Shown: positions 1-8,573, counted from the stretch's first letter. The stretch is DNA of 23,932 nucleotides from JBCBJX01 sp038522735 (GCA_038522735.1 JBCBJX010000042.1:1-23932), one strand, 5' to 3'. Program-made: numbers and translations. Notes: generated by a model from the sequence alone, not told the origin.

Positions 1-575
1 TCGTCGAAGACGACAAGCGCCCCGGGGCCGGCGAGCGACGCGAGGACGGCCCATTCCGCGGCGATCCCGTCGATATCGTGGGCGGAGTCCTGATACCAGA
101 ACGCCCACCCGGCGAGCGCCTCGGCGCGTCCGGCCAGCGTCTCGCGCGTATCGCCGAGGGTGAGATCGACGGCGAGGTCGGGACGCGCCTGGCGCAGGGC
201 GTCGAGATTGGCCCGCCGCGGGGCGGACGCCTCGGGATCGTCGAGATCGAAGGTCATGACGGCCGCCTCATGCGGCGCGGCGAGGCCGAGGGCCGTCGTC
301 CCCAGCCCCTCGAACGTTCCCGTCTCGACGATCCGTAGGGGCTGCGTTTGAAGGATCGCGCCGGAGAGCCGACGCAGAATATCAGGTGTGGAAGACCACT
401 CGCGCGCCGAGCGCCGGGCCGGCCAAAGCGGTTCGTCCAATGATGGTCGATCGAGCGCCGCCCACGCCGACCCGTCGCAGACGAGGGAGCCGCCTCTGCA
501 GCCTGCGCAGTTGCGACGAACGCCACGCAGCCGCGCCTTCGCCGCCTTGAAGAGCGTCTTGACGCGTGTCGCCAA
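1..575 (-). CDS. Class I SAM-dependent methyltransferase, 3' end outside window
   Basis: Open frame of at least 191 codons reading off the left edge, so the C-terminus is missing. The only usable start near the front is TTG at 575: one codon (GAA) separates it from the purA stop, and the next in-frame ATG is at residue 107. A GAGGG ribosome site lies 7 nt upstream inside the last codons of purA, which suggests translational coupling. Residues 83-90 read VETGTFEG, the glycine-rich SAM-binding motif I; FDLDD (109-113) fits the acidic end of strand 2; the block DSAHDIDGIAAEW (163-175) followed by PGALVVFDD (184-192) matches the motif order of Methyltransf_24/TylF-like enzymes. A CAGC pair and a third cysteine lie at residues 23-33, of unknown meaning. 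Substrate cannot be predicted. The fold is clear; the start is likely but unproven. Confidence 0.8.
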   Translation of the reverse strand, partial: MATRVKTLFKAAKARLRGVRRNCAGCRGGSLVCDGSAWAALDRPSLDEPLWPARRSAREWSSTPDILRRLSGAILQTQPLRIVETGTFEGLGTTALGLAAPHEAAVMTFDLDDPEASAPRRANLDALRQARPDLAVDLTLGDTRETLAGRAEALAGWAFWYQDSAHDIDGIAAEWAVLASLAGPGALVVFD

Positions 576-578
576 TTC

Positions 579-1871
579 TCAGCCCTCGAACGGGTCCTTC
601 ATCAGGATCACGTCCTCACGCTCAGGCGAGGTTGAGACGAGCGCGATCGGCGCGCCGATCAGCTCCTCGATGCGACGGACATATTTCACCGCCTGCGCCG
701 GCAGGTCCGCCCACGACCGCGCGCCCTCGGTGGACTCCCCCCAGCCCTCGAAGGTTTCGTAGACCGGCTCGAGCCGCGCCTGAGCGGCCTGCCCCGCCGG
801 CAGGTAGTCGAGCTCCACCCCGTCGAGGCGGTAGCCGACGCAGACCTTCAAGGTCTCGAAGCCGTCGAGCACGTCGAGCTTCGTCAGCGCCACCCCGTCG
901 ACGCCAGAGATCGTCAGGGTCTGACGCACGAGGCACGCGTCGAACCAGCCGCAGCGGCGCTTGCGCCCGGTGACGACGCCGAATTCATGGCCCCGCTCGC
1001 CGAGTTTTCGTCCGTCTTCGTCCTCAAGCTCCGTCGGGAACGGGCCGGAGCCGACGCGGGTGGTGTACGCCTTTACGATGCCGAGAACATACTCGATCGT
1101 TCGCGGACCGACGCCGGCGCCGGCCGCCGCCTGCCCTGCGACGGTGTTGGAGGATGTAACGTACGGGTACGTCCCGTGGTCAATATCGAGCAATACGCCT
1201 TGCGCGCCCTCAAACAGGATGCGGCGGCCGGCGCGGCGGGCCTCGTCCAGAACCCGCCAGACGGGCCGCGCGAAGCGGGTGAGGCGCGGGGCGACTTTGG
1301 CGAGCTTCGCCAGCAAGTCGTCCGCATCCGCCTCGACCGCGCCGTGGCCGCGGCGCAGGGCGTTATGGTGCGCGAGGAGGTTTTCAACCTTGGCGGGGAG
1401 CGCGTCGAGGTCGGCGAGATCGCCGACGCGCAGCGCCCGGCGGCCGACTTTATCCTCGTAAGCGGGGCCGATGCCCCGCTTGGTGGTGCCGATCTTCACC
1501 CCGTCGTTCGACGTCTCGCGCATCACGTCGAGCTCGCCATGGAGCGGCAGGATCAGAGCAGCAGCGTCAGAGATCGCAAGGCAATCGGGCGTCACGTGCA
1601 CGCCCTGTTCAGCCAGGCGGGCGATCTCCTCATCGAGCGCCCAAGGATCGACAACGACGCCGTTGCCGATCACGGAGAGTTTTCCCGGCCGCACGATACC
1701 GGACGGCAGCAGGCTCAGCTTGTAGGTCGTCCCGTCGACGACGAGCGTGTGCCCGGCGTTGTGGCCGCCCTGAAAGCGCACCACCACGTCCGCCCGCGCC
1801 GACAGCCAGTCGACGAGCTTGCCCTTGCCTTCATCGCCCCACTGGGCGCCGATCACGGCGACGTTCGCCAC
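579..1871 (-). CDS. purA: Adenylosuccinate synthetase
   Basis: Joins IMP and aspartate using GTP to make adenylosuccinate, the first committed step to AMP; cytosolic homodimer in known members. The 430-residue product has the family's normal length. It opens with ANVAVIGAQWGDEGKGK, the GTP-binding loop with the catalytic Asp13, and continues into QGGHNAGHT with catalytic His41; later blocks GTTKRGIGPAYEDK and KLDVLDG are also family signatures. I chose GTG at 1871 because AGGAG lies about 6 nt upstream and homologues begin at this point. A GTG at 1940 would add 23 residues rich in Arg and Pro that look unlike protein and would nearly reach the divergent gene at 1952. The methyltransferase downstream overlaps the purA terminal region with its ribosome site, so the two are probably co-transcribed. 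Confidence 0.97.
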   Translation of the reverse strand: MANVAVIGAQWGDEGKGKLVDWLSARADVVVRFQGGHNAGHTLVVDGTTYKLSLLPSGIVRPGKLSVIGNGVVVDPWALDEEIARLAEQGVHVTPDCLAISDAAALILPLHGELDVMRETSNDGVKIGTTKRGIGPAYEDKVGRRALRVGDLADLDALPAKVENLLAHHNALRRGHGAVEADADDLLAKLAKVAPRLTRFARPVWRVLDEARRAGRRILFEGAQGVLLDIDHGTYPYVTSSNTVAGQAAAGAGVGPRTIEYVLGIVKAYTTRVGSGPFPTELEDEDGRKLGERGHEFGVVTGRKRRCGWFDACLVRQTLTISGVDGVALTKLDVLDGFETLKVCVGYRLDGVELDYLPAGQAAQARLEPVYETFEGWGESTEGARSWADLPAQAVKYVRRIEELIGAPIALVSTSPEREDVILMKDPFEG

Positions 1872-1951
1872 ACGCTTGCTCCTGCTGACTTGAGGGGGAC
1901 GCGGAGGCGCGGGTCTAGCATAGTAACGCTTGGACGCCACTGGAGACCGAC

Positions 1952-2437
1952 ATGCTCGCCATCGCCCTCGCCGCTCTCCTCCAGGCCGCGCCGCCGCCCC
2001 CCTGCGAGGGCGGACCTTATGACGATTTCGACTTCTGGGTCGGCGAATGGCGGGTGACGTCGCCCAAGGACGCGTTCCAGGGGACCAACAGCATCACTAA
2101 GGCGGAGAACGGCTGCCTCCTCATCGAGCGCTGGTCCGGCGCCGGGGGCTCGACAGGCCAAAGCTATAACTTCTACGACCCCGAGACAAAGACATGGCGT
2201 CAGGTCTGGGTCAGCGCCGGCATCGTCGTCGATTACGATGGCGGCCTCGACGACACGGGCGCCATGCGCCTCGAGGGGCGCATCAGCTACCGCACGTCCG
2301 GAAAAACGTTCCCCTTCCGCGGGGTTTGGACGCCGCAGGAGGACGGCTCCGTCCGCCAGCACTTCACCCAGTACGACCCGGACAAGAAAGAGTGGGCGGA
2401 CTGGTTCGTCGGGATCTACCGGCGTAGCGTCGATTAG
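1952..2437 (+). CDS. Small secreted protein with DFDFWVGEW motif
   Basis: A 161-residue protein starting MLAIALAALLQAAPP, a short hydrophobic leader that could be a signal peptide. Right after it comes a DFDFWVGEWRV block (about 25-35), typical of a group of bacterial exported proteins with a predicted lipocalin-like beta barrel (DUF1579-like). The rest alternates aromatic and charged residues (SYNFYDPETKTWRQVW, HFTQYDPDKKEW) as in a beta-rich fold, possibly binding a hydrophobic ligand; that is inference. GGAG 7 nt before the ATG supports the start. It is divergent from purA, 80 nt apart, and is followed 53 nt later by the M28 peptidase, so it may be the first gene of that unit. No enzymatic motif is visible. 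Confidence 0.75.
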   Translation: MLAIALAALLQAAPPPPCEGGPYDDFDFWVGEWRVTSPKDAFQGTNSITKAENGCLLIERWSGAGGSTGQSYNFYDPETKTWRQVWVSAGIVVDYDGGLDDTGAMRLEGRISYRTSGKTFPFRGVWTPQEDGSVRQHFTQYDPDKKEWADWFVGIYRRSVD

Positions 2438-2490
2438 GGCGTCGCCTTTTCCAAGGCTCCGCGCCCGGACGAGCGAACCGGAGCGCGCCC

Positions 2491-4149
2491 ATGAAATCGC
2501 CGATCGTTGTCGCCGCCGTTCTTGGCGTCTTCGTCGGGTCGGCGCGCGCCGCCGACGGGCCGCAGCCGGCGGAAATCAGATCCCATATGATGTTCCTCGC
2601 GGACGATCTTCTGGAAGGACGCGACGCGGGGAGCCGGGGCGAGGCGATCTCGGGGCTCTATATCGCGGCGCATTTCGAGGCGCTCGGGCTGGAGCCCGCT
2701 GGCGTCGACGGCGCGTTCTTTCAGCCCTTCGGGCTCGCCGCGTCCCGGCTGTCGCGCGAGGGCTTCGCGTTCGAGATCGACGGGCCGTCAGGACCCGCGC
2801 CCTTCCAGAACGGCGAAGACATCATCGTTTACGCGAGTTCCGAAGCGCCCGAAGAGGCGGTGAGCGCGGAGGTCGTGTTCGCCGGGTACGGCGTATCGGC
2901 GCCGCTTCTCGACATGGACGATTATGACGACCTCGACGCAAAGGGGAAATTCGTCGCCGTGCTCGGCGGCCCTCCGCCCTATATGCCCGCGGCCGAAGCC
3001 GCGCACTACGGCTCTACGGCGACCAAGACGGCGGCGGCGCTGGAAGCGGGAGCTGTCGGCCTTCTCACCGTCTGGACGCCGGCGATGGAGGCGCAGTTCG
3101 CCTTCGACGGCCGCAAACAATATCTTTACCGGGAGTTTCTGAAATGGACGGCCCTCGACCCGCAGGCGGAAGCCGGACGCGACGGTAATCGGCTGACCTC
3201 GAAACTTCCCTCCACCTATGTGCGCGGAGCGGCGGCCGCAAAACTCTTCGAAGGCGCGCCGATGACGGGCGAAGAGGCGGTGACGGCGGGCGCGAAAGGG
3301 CCCGTCGCGGGGTTTGATCTGGAGACATCCGTCTCTTTGCAGCGCCGGACAGCGTTCTTCGAAAAAGCGCCGTCCAGAAACGTCGCGGCGCTGCTTCCCG
3401 GCTCCGACCCGGAGCTTGCGGACGAGTACGTCGTTCTGACCGCCCACTACGACCATGTCGGCGTCTGCCGTCCACTGGCGGAGGATGATAAGATCTGCAA
3501 CGGCGCCCTCGACAACGCCATCGGGACATCGATGCTCCTGGAGGTCGCCCGGACCCTCGCAAAGGCGAAAAAGCGGCCGAAGCGCTCCATCCTCTTCCTC
3601 GCCGTCGGGGCCGAGGAGAAAGGCCTTCTCGGCTCGGACTATTTCGGCAACTTCCCGACCGTTCCGCGCGAGAGGATCGTCGCCAATATCAATCTCGACG
3701 GCGCGCTGCCCTTCTATAAGTTCGTCGACGTCATCGCCTTCGGCGCGGAGCAGTCCGAGATGGGCGAACGCCTCGCCGCCGCGATCAGGCCGCTCGGCAT
3801 GACGGTGGCGCCCGATCCGTTCCCGGAGCAGAGCATCTTCACCCGCTCCGACCAGTACTCCTTCGTGAAGGCGGGCGTGCCGGCGCTTTTTCTTTACATG
3901 GGCTTCACCGACCCAAACGGGGAGAACGTCGGGCGCGGATGGTGGGACAGGACGCTCGCGACGCTCTACCACCAGCCAACGGACGATCTCTCCTCCCCGA
4001 TCGACTACGAGGTGGCCGCACAGTTTACGGACGTCTTTCGGCGCGTGACGCTCGAAACGACGAACCGGCGACAACGGCCGCGCTGGTATGCAGAGAGCGT
4101 ATTCGGCGCGGCCTTCGCCCCGGACGACCCGAAGGCCGAAAGCCCCTGA
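2491..4149 (+). CDS. M28-family zinc aminopeptidase, exported
   Basis: Predicted secreted or periplasmic metallopeptidase that removes N-terminal residues from peptides. The 552-residue product begins with a signal peptide (cleavage probably after SARA, residue 20). An N-terminal cap and a protease-associated-like insert (about 120-260) precede the catalytic half. The two-zinc centre is complete as far as can be seen: H319 and D321 in AHYDH, bridging D341 in NGALDNAIG, catalytic E375 and ligand E376 in GAEEKG, D403 in NLDG, and a late histidine in LYHQPTDD. This is the order of M28 enzymes. A cysteine pair (C326, C336) in the insertion next to the first zinc ligand may form a disulfide. It sits 67 nt before an MFS permease on the same strand. 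Substrate preference cannot be read from sequence. Confidence 0.92.
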   Translation: MKSPIVVAAVLGVFVGSARAADGPQPAEIRSHMMFLADDLLEGRDAGSRGEAISGLYIAAHFEALGLEPAGVDGAFFQPFGLAASRLSREGFAFEIDGPSGPAPFQNGEDIIVYASSEAPEEAVSAEVVFAGYGVSAPLLDMDDYDDLDAKGKFVAVLGGPPPYMPAAEAAHYGSTATKTAAALEAGAVGLLTVWTPAMEAQFAFDGRKQYLYREFLKWTALDPQAEAGRDGNRLTSKLPSTYVRGAAAAKLFEGAPMTGEEAVTAGAKGPVAGFDLETSVSLQRRTAFFEKAPSRNVAALLPGSDPELADEYVVLTAHYDHVGVCRPLAEDDKICNGALDNAIGTSMLLEVARTLAKAKKRPKRSILFLAVGAEEKGLLGSDYFGNFPTVPRERIVANINLDGALPFYKFVDVIAFGAEQSEMGERLAAAIRPLGMTVAPDPFPEQSIFTRSDQYSFVKAGVPALFLYMGFTDPNGENVGRGWWDRTLATLYHQPTDDLSSPIDYEVAAQFTDVFRRVTLETTNRRQRPRWYAESVFGAAFAPDDPKAESP

Positions 4150-4216
4150 CCTGCCCCTCGCCAAAAGGCGGGTCCGCTTTAGGTTCGACTTGTCGAAGGA
4201 GCGGAGAAAGACGGGC

Positions 4217-5506
4217 GTGTTCGAACAGGCGAAGGATTTGCTGAACGCGGACGATCAAGGTCGCGTCTGCAAGGACATTCCGGAAAGCGCGTGCGCCGAG
4301 CAGCCGGGGAACGTCGCCAAGCACGTCGTCGCGCTGGGCGCATCAAAAATCGCTGACGGGTTCATCGACCCGAAACTGATCTTAAGCTGGCTCCTCGGCG
4401 CGCTCGGCGCGCCGGCGCTTTATGCCGGCCTGCTGGTGCCCGTGCGCGAAGCGGGCGCGCTTCTGCCGCAGCTCTTCACCGCCGGCCATTTGAGATCCCT
4501 GCCGAAACGGAAATGGGCCTGGGCGGCGGGCGCCGTCGGCCAGGGCCTGTCGGCCATCGTCATCGGCCTTGCGGCCCTGTCTCTTGAAGGCGCGGCGGCG
4601 GGGGCGGTCATCGTCTGCGCGCTCGCGGCGCTCGCGCTCTCCCGGAGCGTCTGCTCCGTCGCGTATAAAGACGTCCTCGGAAAAACCGTCTCGAAATCGA
4701 AGCGCGGATCGACGACGGGCCTCGCCGCATCGCTCGCCTCGGTCGCCGTCATCGCCCTCGCCGCGACCCTCGTGCTGGGAGCCGGCGCGAAGATGACGAT
4801 CGTGCTTGCGGCGGTGTTTGCGGCCGGCGGTCTTTGGGTCGTCGGCGGCGCCGTCTTCACATTGCTGAGCGAAGCGCCGGGCGCGACCGACGGCGGCGGA
4901 AACGCTTTCAAAGAGGCTGTGGAAAGCTTCGGCGCCCTCGGTCGCGACGGCCAGCTGCGGCTCTTCATCGCGAGCCGCGCCCTCCTCACCGCGACGGCGT
5001 TCGCCCCGCCTTTCATGGTCGCCGCCGCCTTGAGCGAGGATCGCGACGGCGGGGCGTCTCTCGGCCTTCTCGTTCTCGCCTCCGCCGCATCGAGCCTTCT
5101 CAGCTCTTTCGTGTGGGGCGCCCTCGCTGATCGCTCCAGCCGCCTGGTGCTCGCCGCCGCAGCCGGGATCTCCGCGGCGGCGCTCGCCGCGACGGCGACG
5201 CTGGCGGGGCTCGACAGGCTCCACCCGATTTTCGCGCTTCCGCCGCTCCTCTTTGTTCTGATGATCGCCTATCAAGGCGTGCGCCTCGGCCGGTCCACGC
5301 ACCTCGTGGATATGGCCGATGAGGAAACCCGCGCGACCTACACGGCGCTTTCCAACACAGTCATCGGCGTCGTGCTCATGGCCGGCGCCGGCTTCGGCCT
5401 CGCGGCGGAGCGCTTCGGGCAGACGCCGGTGCTCGCCGCCCTCTCCCTTATGTGCGCCCTCGCGCTGCCCGTCGCTCTCGCGCTTGAAGAGGTGCAGGCG
5501 GATTGA
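4217..5506 (+). CDS. MFS-type membrane transporter
   Basis: A polytopic inner-membrane protein of 429 residues with about 12 hydrophobic segments, split by a soluble loop near residues 220-250. The stretch WGALADRSSR (300-309) resembles the MFS motif A between helices of the second half, and RKW/GQGLSAIVIG (98-117) lies in a helix of the first half. About 45 residues before the first helix are soluble (MFEQAKDLLNADD). I prefer GTG at 4217, with GGAG 10 nt upstream. An ATG at 4088 in the same frame would add 43 Arg/Pro-rich residues and overlap the peptidase gene by 62 nt. Placement after an exported aminopeptidase suggests, but does not show, uptake of amino acids or small peptides. Its stop codon directly touches the serA stop on the other strand, leaving no room for a terminator. 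Confidence 0.82.
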   Translation: MFEQAKDLLNADDQGRVCKDIPESACAEQPGNVAKHVVALGASKIADGFIDPKLILSWLLGALGAPALYAGLLVPVREAGALLPQLFTAGHLRSLPKRKWAWAAGAVGQGLSAIVIGLAALSLEGAAAGAVIVCALAALALSRSVCSVAYKDVLGKTVSKSKRGSTTGLAASLASVAVIALAATLVLGAGAKMTIVLAAVFAAGGLWVVGGAVFTLLSEAPGATDGGGNAFKEAVESFGALGRDGQLRLFIASRALLTATAFAPPFMVAAALSEDRDGGASLGLLVLASAASSLLSSFVWGALADRSSRLVLAAAAGISAAALAATATLAGLDRLHPIFALPPLLFVLMIAYQGVRLGRSTHLVDMADEETRATYTALSNTVIGVVLMAGAGFGLAAERFGQTPVLAALSLMCALALPVALALEEVQAD

Positions 5507-7087
5507 TCAGAAGGCGAGCGCTTTTGCCTGCTTCACATGCTCCAGCTTGCTCAGCTGCGCGATGAGATCGGGCGCGATGGCTTGATCGACGGCGAGAAGC
5601 GCGATGGCGTCGCCGCCCGCCGCATCGCGACCGAGATTGAAGGTCGCGATGTTGACCTTCGCCTCGCCGAGCGCGCCGCCGAGGGCGCCGATGAAGCCCG
5701 GCTTGTCCGCATTCGTCACGTAGAGCATGTGGTCGGCGAAGCCGGCGTCGATCTTAACGCCCTTGATCTCCACGATGCGCGGCTCACCGCCGAACAGGAC
5801 GCCTGACACCGTCCGGGTCTGGCGCTCCGTCCGCACCCGCAGGGTAATCATGGAATCATAGCCGTCGGCGTCGTCCGTCACCGTCTCGGCGATGTGGATG
5901 CCGCGGTCCTTCGCGACGCTCGGCGCCGAGACGATGTTGACGCCCTGCAGCATGGGTTTCAGGACGCCCGCGACCGCCGTCTGAAGGAGCGGCTTCACGT
6001 TCAGCTCCGCGACGTCGCCCGCGAAGGTGACTTCGATTTCCTCGACGCCCGTCTCCGTCAGCTGCCCGGCGAAGAGGCCGAGTTTCTCCACGAGGGCGAG
6101 GAACGGCGTCAGCTTCGGCGCTTCTTCCGCCGTGATCGACGGCATGTTAAGGGCGTTCGAGACGGCGCCGGAGAGAAGATAGTCCGCCATCTGCTCGGCG
6201 ATCTGCACGGCGACGTTCTCCTGCGCTTCGCTCGTCGCCGCCCCGAGATGGGGGGTCGCGACGACCCTCTCGTGGCCGAACAGCGGATGCTCCGTCGCCG
6301 GCTCGGTTTCGAAGACGTCGAGGGCGGCGCCCGCGACCCGCCCGTCGTCGAGGGCCTCTTTCAGGGCGACCTCGTCGACGAGCCCGCCGCGGGCGCAGTT
6401 GACGAGGCGCACGCCCTTTTTCACCTTTTTCAGCGCATCGGCCGAGATGATGTTGCGCGTCTGATCCGTTAGCGGCGTATGCAGCGTGACGACGTCCGCC
6501 GTCGCGAGGAGTTCGTCCAGTTCGACCTTCTTCACGCCCAGCTCCGTCGCCCGCTCCGGCGTCAGGAACGGGTCGAAAGCAACGACCTTCATCTTAAGGC
6601 CGAGGGCGCGGCTTGCGACGATCGAACCGATATTGCCGCAGCCGACGATCCCGACGGTCTTGTTGAAGAGCTCCACCCCCATGAAGCGCGACTTCTCCCA
6701 TTTGCCCGCGTGGGTCGATTCATTCGCCTGCGGAATTTGCCGCGCCAGGGCGAACATCATGGCGATGGCGTGCTCGGCCGTCGTCACGGCGTTGCCGTAG
6801 GGGGTGTTCATGACGACGACGCCCTTCGCCGTCGCTGTCGGGATGTCGATGTTGTCGACGCCGATGCCCGCGCGGCCGACGACCTTGAGGTTCGCGGCGT
6901 TGTCGAGGACCGGGCCTTTGACCTTGGTGGCCGAGCGCACGGCGAGGCCGTCATACTCGCCGATGACGGCGGCGAGTTTTTCCGGGTCCTTGCCGAGATC
7001 GGGGTCGTAAACGGTCTCAAGGCCGCGCTGTCTGAACACGTCGACGGCGGTTGGGCTCAGCTTGTCCGAGATGAGAACTTTGGGCAT
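5507..7087 (-). CDS. serA: D-3-phosphoglycerate dehydrogenase
   Basis: Oxidises 3-phosphoglycerate to phosphohydroxypyruvate with NAD+, the entry step of serine synthesis. The 526-residue length is that of the long SerA type, with an extra domain before the C-terminal ACT domain. Visible motifs: NAD-binding GCGNIG (149-154), catalytic Arg233 in NCARGG, Glu262 in FETEP and His280 in PHLGAA. Residues about 320-440 form the intervening (ASB) domain, and the final 75 residues (VTNADKPGFIGALGGALG...) are an ACT domain that in relatives senses serine; whether it does so here is unknown. AAGGA sits about 8 nt before the ATG. It follows serC on the same strand with a 159-nt gap that holds a palindromic repeat, so the pair is likely one operon with some uncoupling. 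Confidence 0.97.
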   Translation of the reverse strand: MPKVLISDKLSPTAVDVFRQRGLETVYDPDLGKDPEKLAAVIGEYDGLAVRSATKVKGPVLDNAANLKVVGRAGIGVDNIDIPTATAKGVVVMNTPYGNAVTTAEHAIAMMFALARQIPQANESTHAGKWEKSRFMGVELFNKTVGIVGCGNIGSIVASRALGLKMKVVAFDPFLTPERATELGVKKVELDELLATADVVTLHTPLTDQTRNIISADALKKVKKGVRLVNCARGGLVDEVALKEALDDGRVAGAALDVFETEPATEHPLFGHERVVATPHLGAATSEAQENVAVQIAEQMADYLLSGAVSNALNMPSITAEEAPKLTPFLALVEKLGLFAGQLTETGVEEIEVTFAGDVAELNVKPLLQTAVAGVLKPMLQGVNIVSAPSVAKDRGIHIAETVTDDADGYDSMITLRVRTERQTRTVSGVLFGGEPRIVEIKGVKIDAGFADHMLYVTNADKPGFIGALGGALGEAKVNIATFNLGRDAAGGDAIALLAVDQAIAPDLIAQLSKLEHVKQAKALAF

Positions 7088-7138
7088 AGGGTGTATCCTT
7101 GTGATTTCGTTTGTGTGGTGAGGGTTTTGGGAGCGCGA

Positions 7139-7233
7139 TCATCCTTCGCGACGCCGGGCTGCGCCCGGCTCCTCAGGATGAAGACGGCTCTGAACTTCGT
7201 CCTGAGGAGCGGCGAAGCCGCGTCGCGAAGGAC
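7139..7233. repeat. Palindromic intergenic element, copy 1
   Basis: Imperfect long palindrome in the serC-serA gap. Outer stem CCTTCGCGAC (7143-7152) pairs with GTCGCGAAGG (7222-7231). Inside it lie a hairpin GCCGGGC-TGC-GCCCGGC, an inner stem CTCCTCAGGATGAAG/CTTCGTCCTGAGGAG (7169-7183 with 7195-7209), and a small hairpin GGC-GAA-GCC. Folded, this gives a cloverleaf-like shape. It starts 14 nt beyond the serC stop. The same architecture recurs at 12248-12341 and 14056-14167. It may end or protect the serC transcript; that is inference. Confidence 0.85.
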
Positions 7234-7246
7234 GGCGAGAGAGCGG

Positions 7247-8407
7247 CTAAAGCTCCGCCATCGCCGAGCGGAACGCCCAGTCAAGCCAGGGGCCGAGGGC
7301 CTCGACGTCCGCAGCATCGACCGTCGAGCCGCACCAGATGCGGATGCCCGGCGGCGCGTCGCGATAGCCGGCGACGTCGTAGGCGGCGCCTTCGACCTCC
7401 AGCAGCGCGTCCATCCGCTTGATGATCTTCCGCTGGGCGTCCTCGTCCTGCGCTGAGAACGCGGGATCGACGACCTTAAGGCAGACAGAGGTGTTGGAGC
7501 GGATAGCCGGATCCGCCGGCAGATGGTCGATCCAGTCCGTCTCCTGGACCCAGGCGTCAAGGGTCGCGGCGTTGCGGTCGGCGCGGGCGCAGGTCGCTTT
7601 GAGGCCGCCCTCGCCGAGCGCCCATTGCAGCGCGTCGAGATAATCCTCGACGCACAGCATGGAGGGCGTGTTGATTGTCGCGCCCTCGAAGATCCCTTCA
7701 ATGAGCTCGCCGCCTTTCGTCAGACGAAAGATTTTCGGCAGCGGCCGATCCGGCGTGAAGCTCTCAAGCCGCTCCACGGCGCGCGGGCCGAGGACGAGGA
7801 CGCCGTGCGCCGCCTCGCCGCCGATCGCTTTCTGCCAGGAGAACGTCGTCACATCGAGCTTCTCCCAGGGCAGGTCCTGGGCAAAAGCAGCGGACGTCGC
7901 GTCGCAGAAGGTCAGACCTTCACGGGTCTCGCCGATCCAGTCCGCGTGCGGAACGCGCACGCCGGAGGTGGTGCCGTTCCACGTAAAGAGGATGTCGTGG
8001 CCGGGATCGGTCGCCGCCAGATCCGGCAGTTCGCCATAGGGAGCCGTCATCACCCGCGGCTCGATTTTCAGCTGCTTGACGGCGTCGGTCACCCAGCCCT
8101 GGCCGAAGCTTTCCCAGGCGACGGCGTCAACCGGCAGCGCGCCGAGCATGGTCCACATGGCCATCTCGTAGGCGCCCGTATCGGACGCCGGCACGATGCC
8201 GATGCGGTGGGTGTCGGGAATTTCAAGCGCCGCGCGAGTGCGATCGATCGCTTCTTTGAGGCGCGCTTTGCCAATTTTGGAGCGGTGGGACCGGCCAAGC
8301 GGCGCGCGATTGAGCTTCTGGAGGTCGTAGCCCGGCCGCTTCACGCACGGCCCGGAAGAGAAGTTCGCCCGCGCGGGTTTGACCGCGGGCTTCGCGAGAT
8401 CTGCCAT
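7247..8407 (-). CDS. serC: Phosphoserine aminotransferase
   Basis: PLP enzyme that transfers an amino group from glutamate to phosphohydroxypyruvate to make phosphoserine; related enzymes also serve pyridoxal phosphate synthesis. The 386-residue product begins ADLAKPAVKPARANFSSGPCVKRPGY, the N-terminus typical of alphaproteobacterial SerC, which is longer than the enteric form. Cofactor lysine is K193 in FSWQKAIGGE; ASDTGAYE (74-81) and TWNGTTSGVRVP (142-153) are substrate and cofactor loops. I chose the ATG at 8407, with GGGAG about 8 nt upstream; in-frame codons reaching to 8617 would cross the divergent promoter region and the leader hairpins. It is the first gene of a serC-serA unit and is preceded by a candidate RNA leader. 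Confidence 0.96.
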   Translation of the reverse strand: MADLAKPAVKPARANFSSGPCVKRPGYDLQKLNRAPLGRSHRSKIGKARLKEAIDRTRAALEIPDTHRIGIVPASDTGAYEMAMWTMLGALPVDAVAWESFGQGWVTDAVKQLKIEPRVMTAPYGELPDLAATDPGHDILFTWNGTTSGVRVPHADWIGETREGLTFCDATSAAFAQDLPWEKLDVTTFSWQKAIGGEAAHGVLVLGPRAVERLESFTPDRPLPKIFRLTKGGELIEGIFEGATINTPSMLCVEDYLDALQWALGEGGLKATCARADRNAATLDAWVQETDWIDHLPADPAIRSNTSVCLKVVDPAFSAQDEDAQRKIIKRMDALLEVEGAAYDVAGYRDAPPGIRIWCGSTVDAADVEALGPWLDWAFRSAMAEL

Positions 8408-8460
8408 CAATGTATCTCCCATCCTTGCAGATGGGTCGCCCTGCGTTGGGACAGGGTGGC
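8408..8460 (-). promoter_or_regulatory. serC leader RNA candidate (two tandem hairpins over the RBS)
   Basis: In the serC mRNA sense, two hairpins stand directly before the start: CCCTG...CAGGG (8439-8456) and CCCATC-TGCAAG-GATGGG (8418-8435). The 3' side of the second supplies the GGG of the ribosome site GGGAG, so the folded stem would hide it. Known biology: the alphaproteobacterial serC leader motif is described as lying before serC-serA with its final stem overlapping the RBS. The match in position and design is good; I could not run a covariance search. Confidence 0.65.
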
Positions 8461-8554
8461 CCGCGCGAAGTAGCTCAGAAACCGGTGAAAGAAGCAATAA
8501 GAAACTTCGGGATCGCCAGGCCACGGCCGAAACCGGCGGACGCCTCTGGACGAG

Positions 8555-8573
8555 AGTATAGTATGCTTTACAT
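8555..8573. promoter_or_regulatory. Operator-like box A over a probable promoter
   Basis: AGTATAGTATGCTTTACAT lies in the 208-nt divergent gap between serC and the membrane protein at 8616. It contains TATAGT (8557-8562), a good -10 for the plus-strand unit, and on the other strand TATACT, a possible -10 toward serC. The centre has imperfect dyad symmetry GTAT-GCT-TTAC. The same 19-mer, in inverted orientation, recurs at 9227-9245 with one mismatch. Likely bound by the XRE regulator encoded at 8996; inference. Confidence 0.65.

Noticed and set aside
987..2057. 356-codon plus-strand frame opposite purA
   Set aside because: Antisense shadow that also overlaps the start of the real gene at 1952.
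2788..4164. 458-codon open frame on the minus strand opposite the M28 peptidase
   Set aside because: Arg/His/Gly-rich shadow frame of a GC-rich gene; no motif, and the plus strand has full zinc-site conservation.
5894..7456. Two long plus-strand frames opposite serA and running into the serC gap
   Set aside because: Rich in Arg, Asp and His from antisense codons, with the second crossing a palindromic repeat; not genes.
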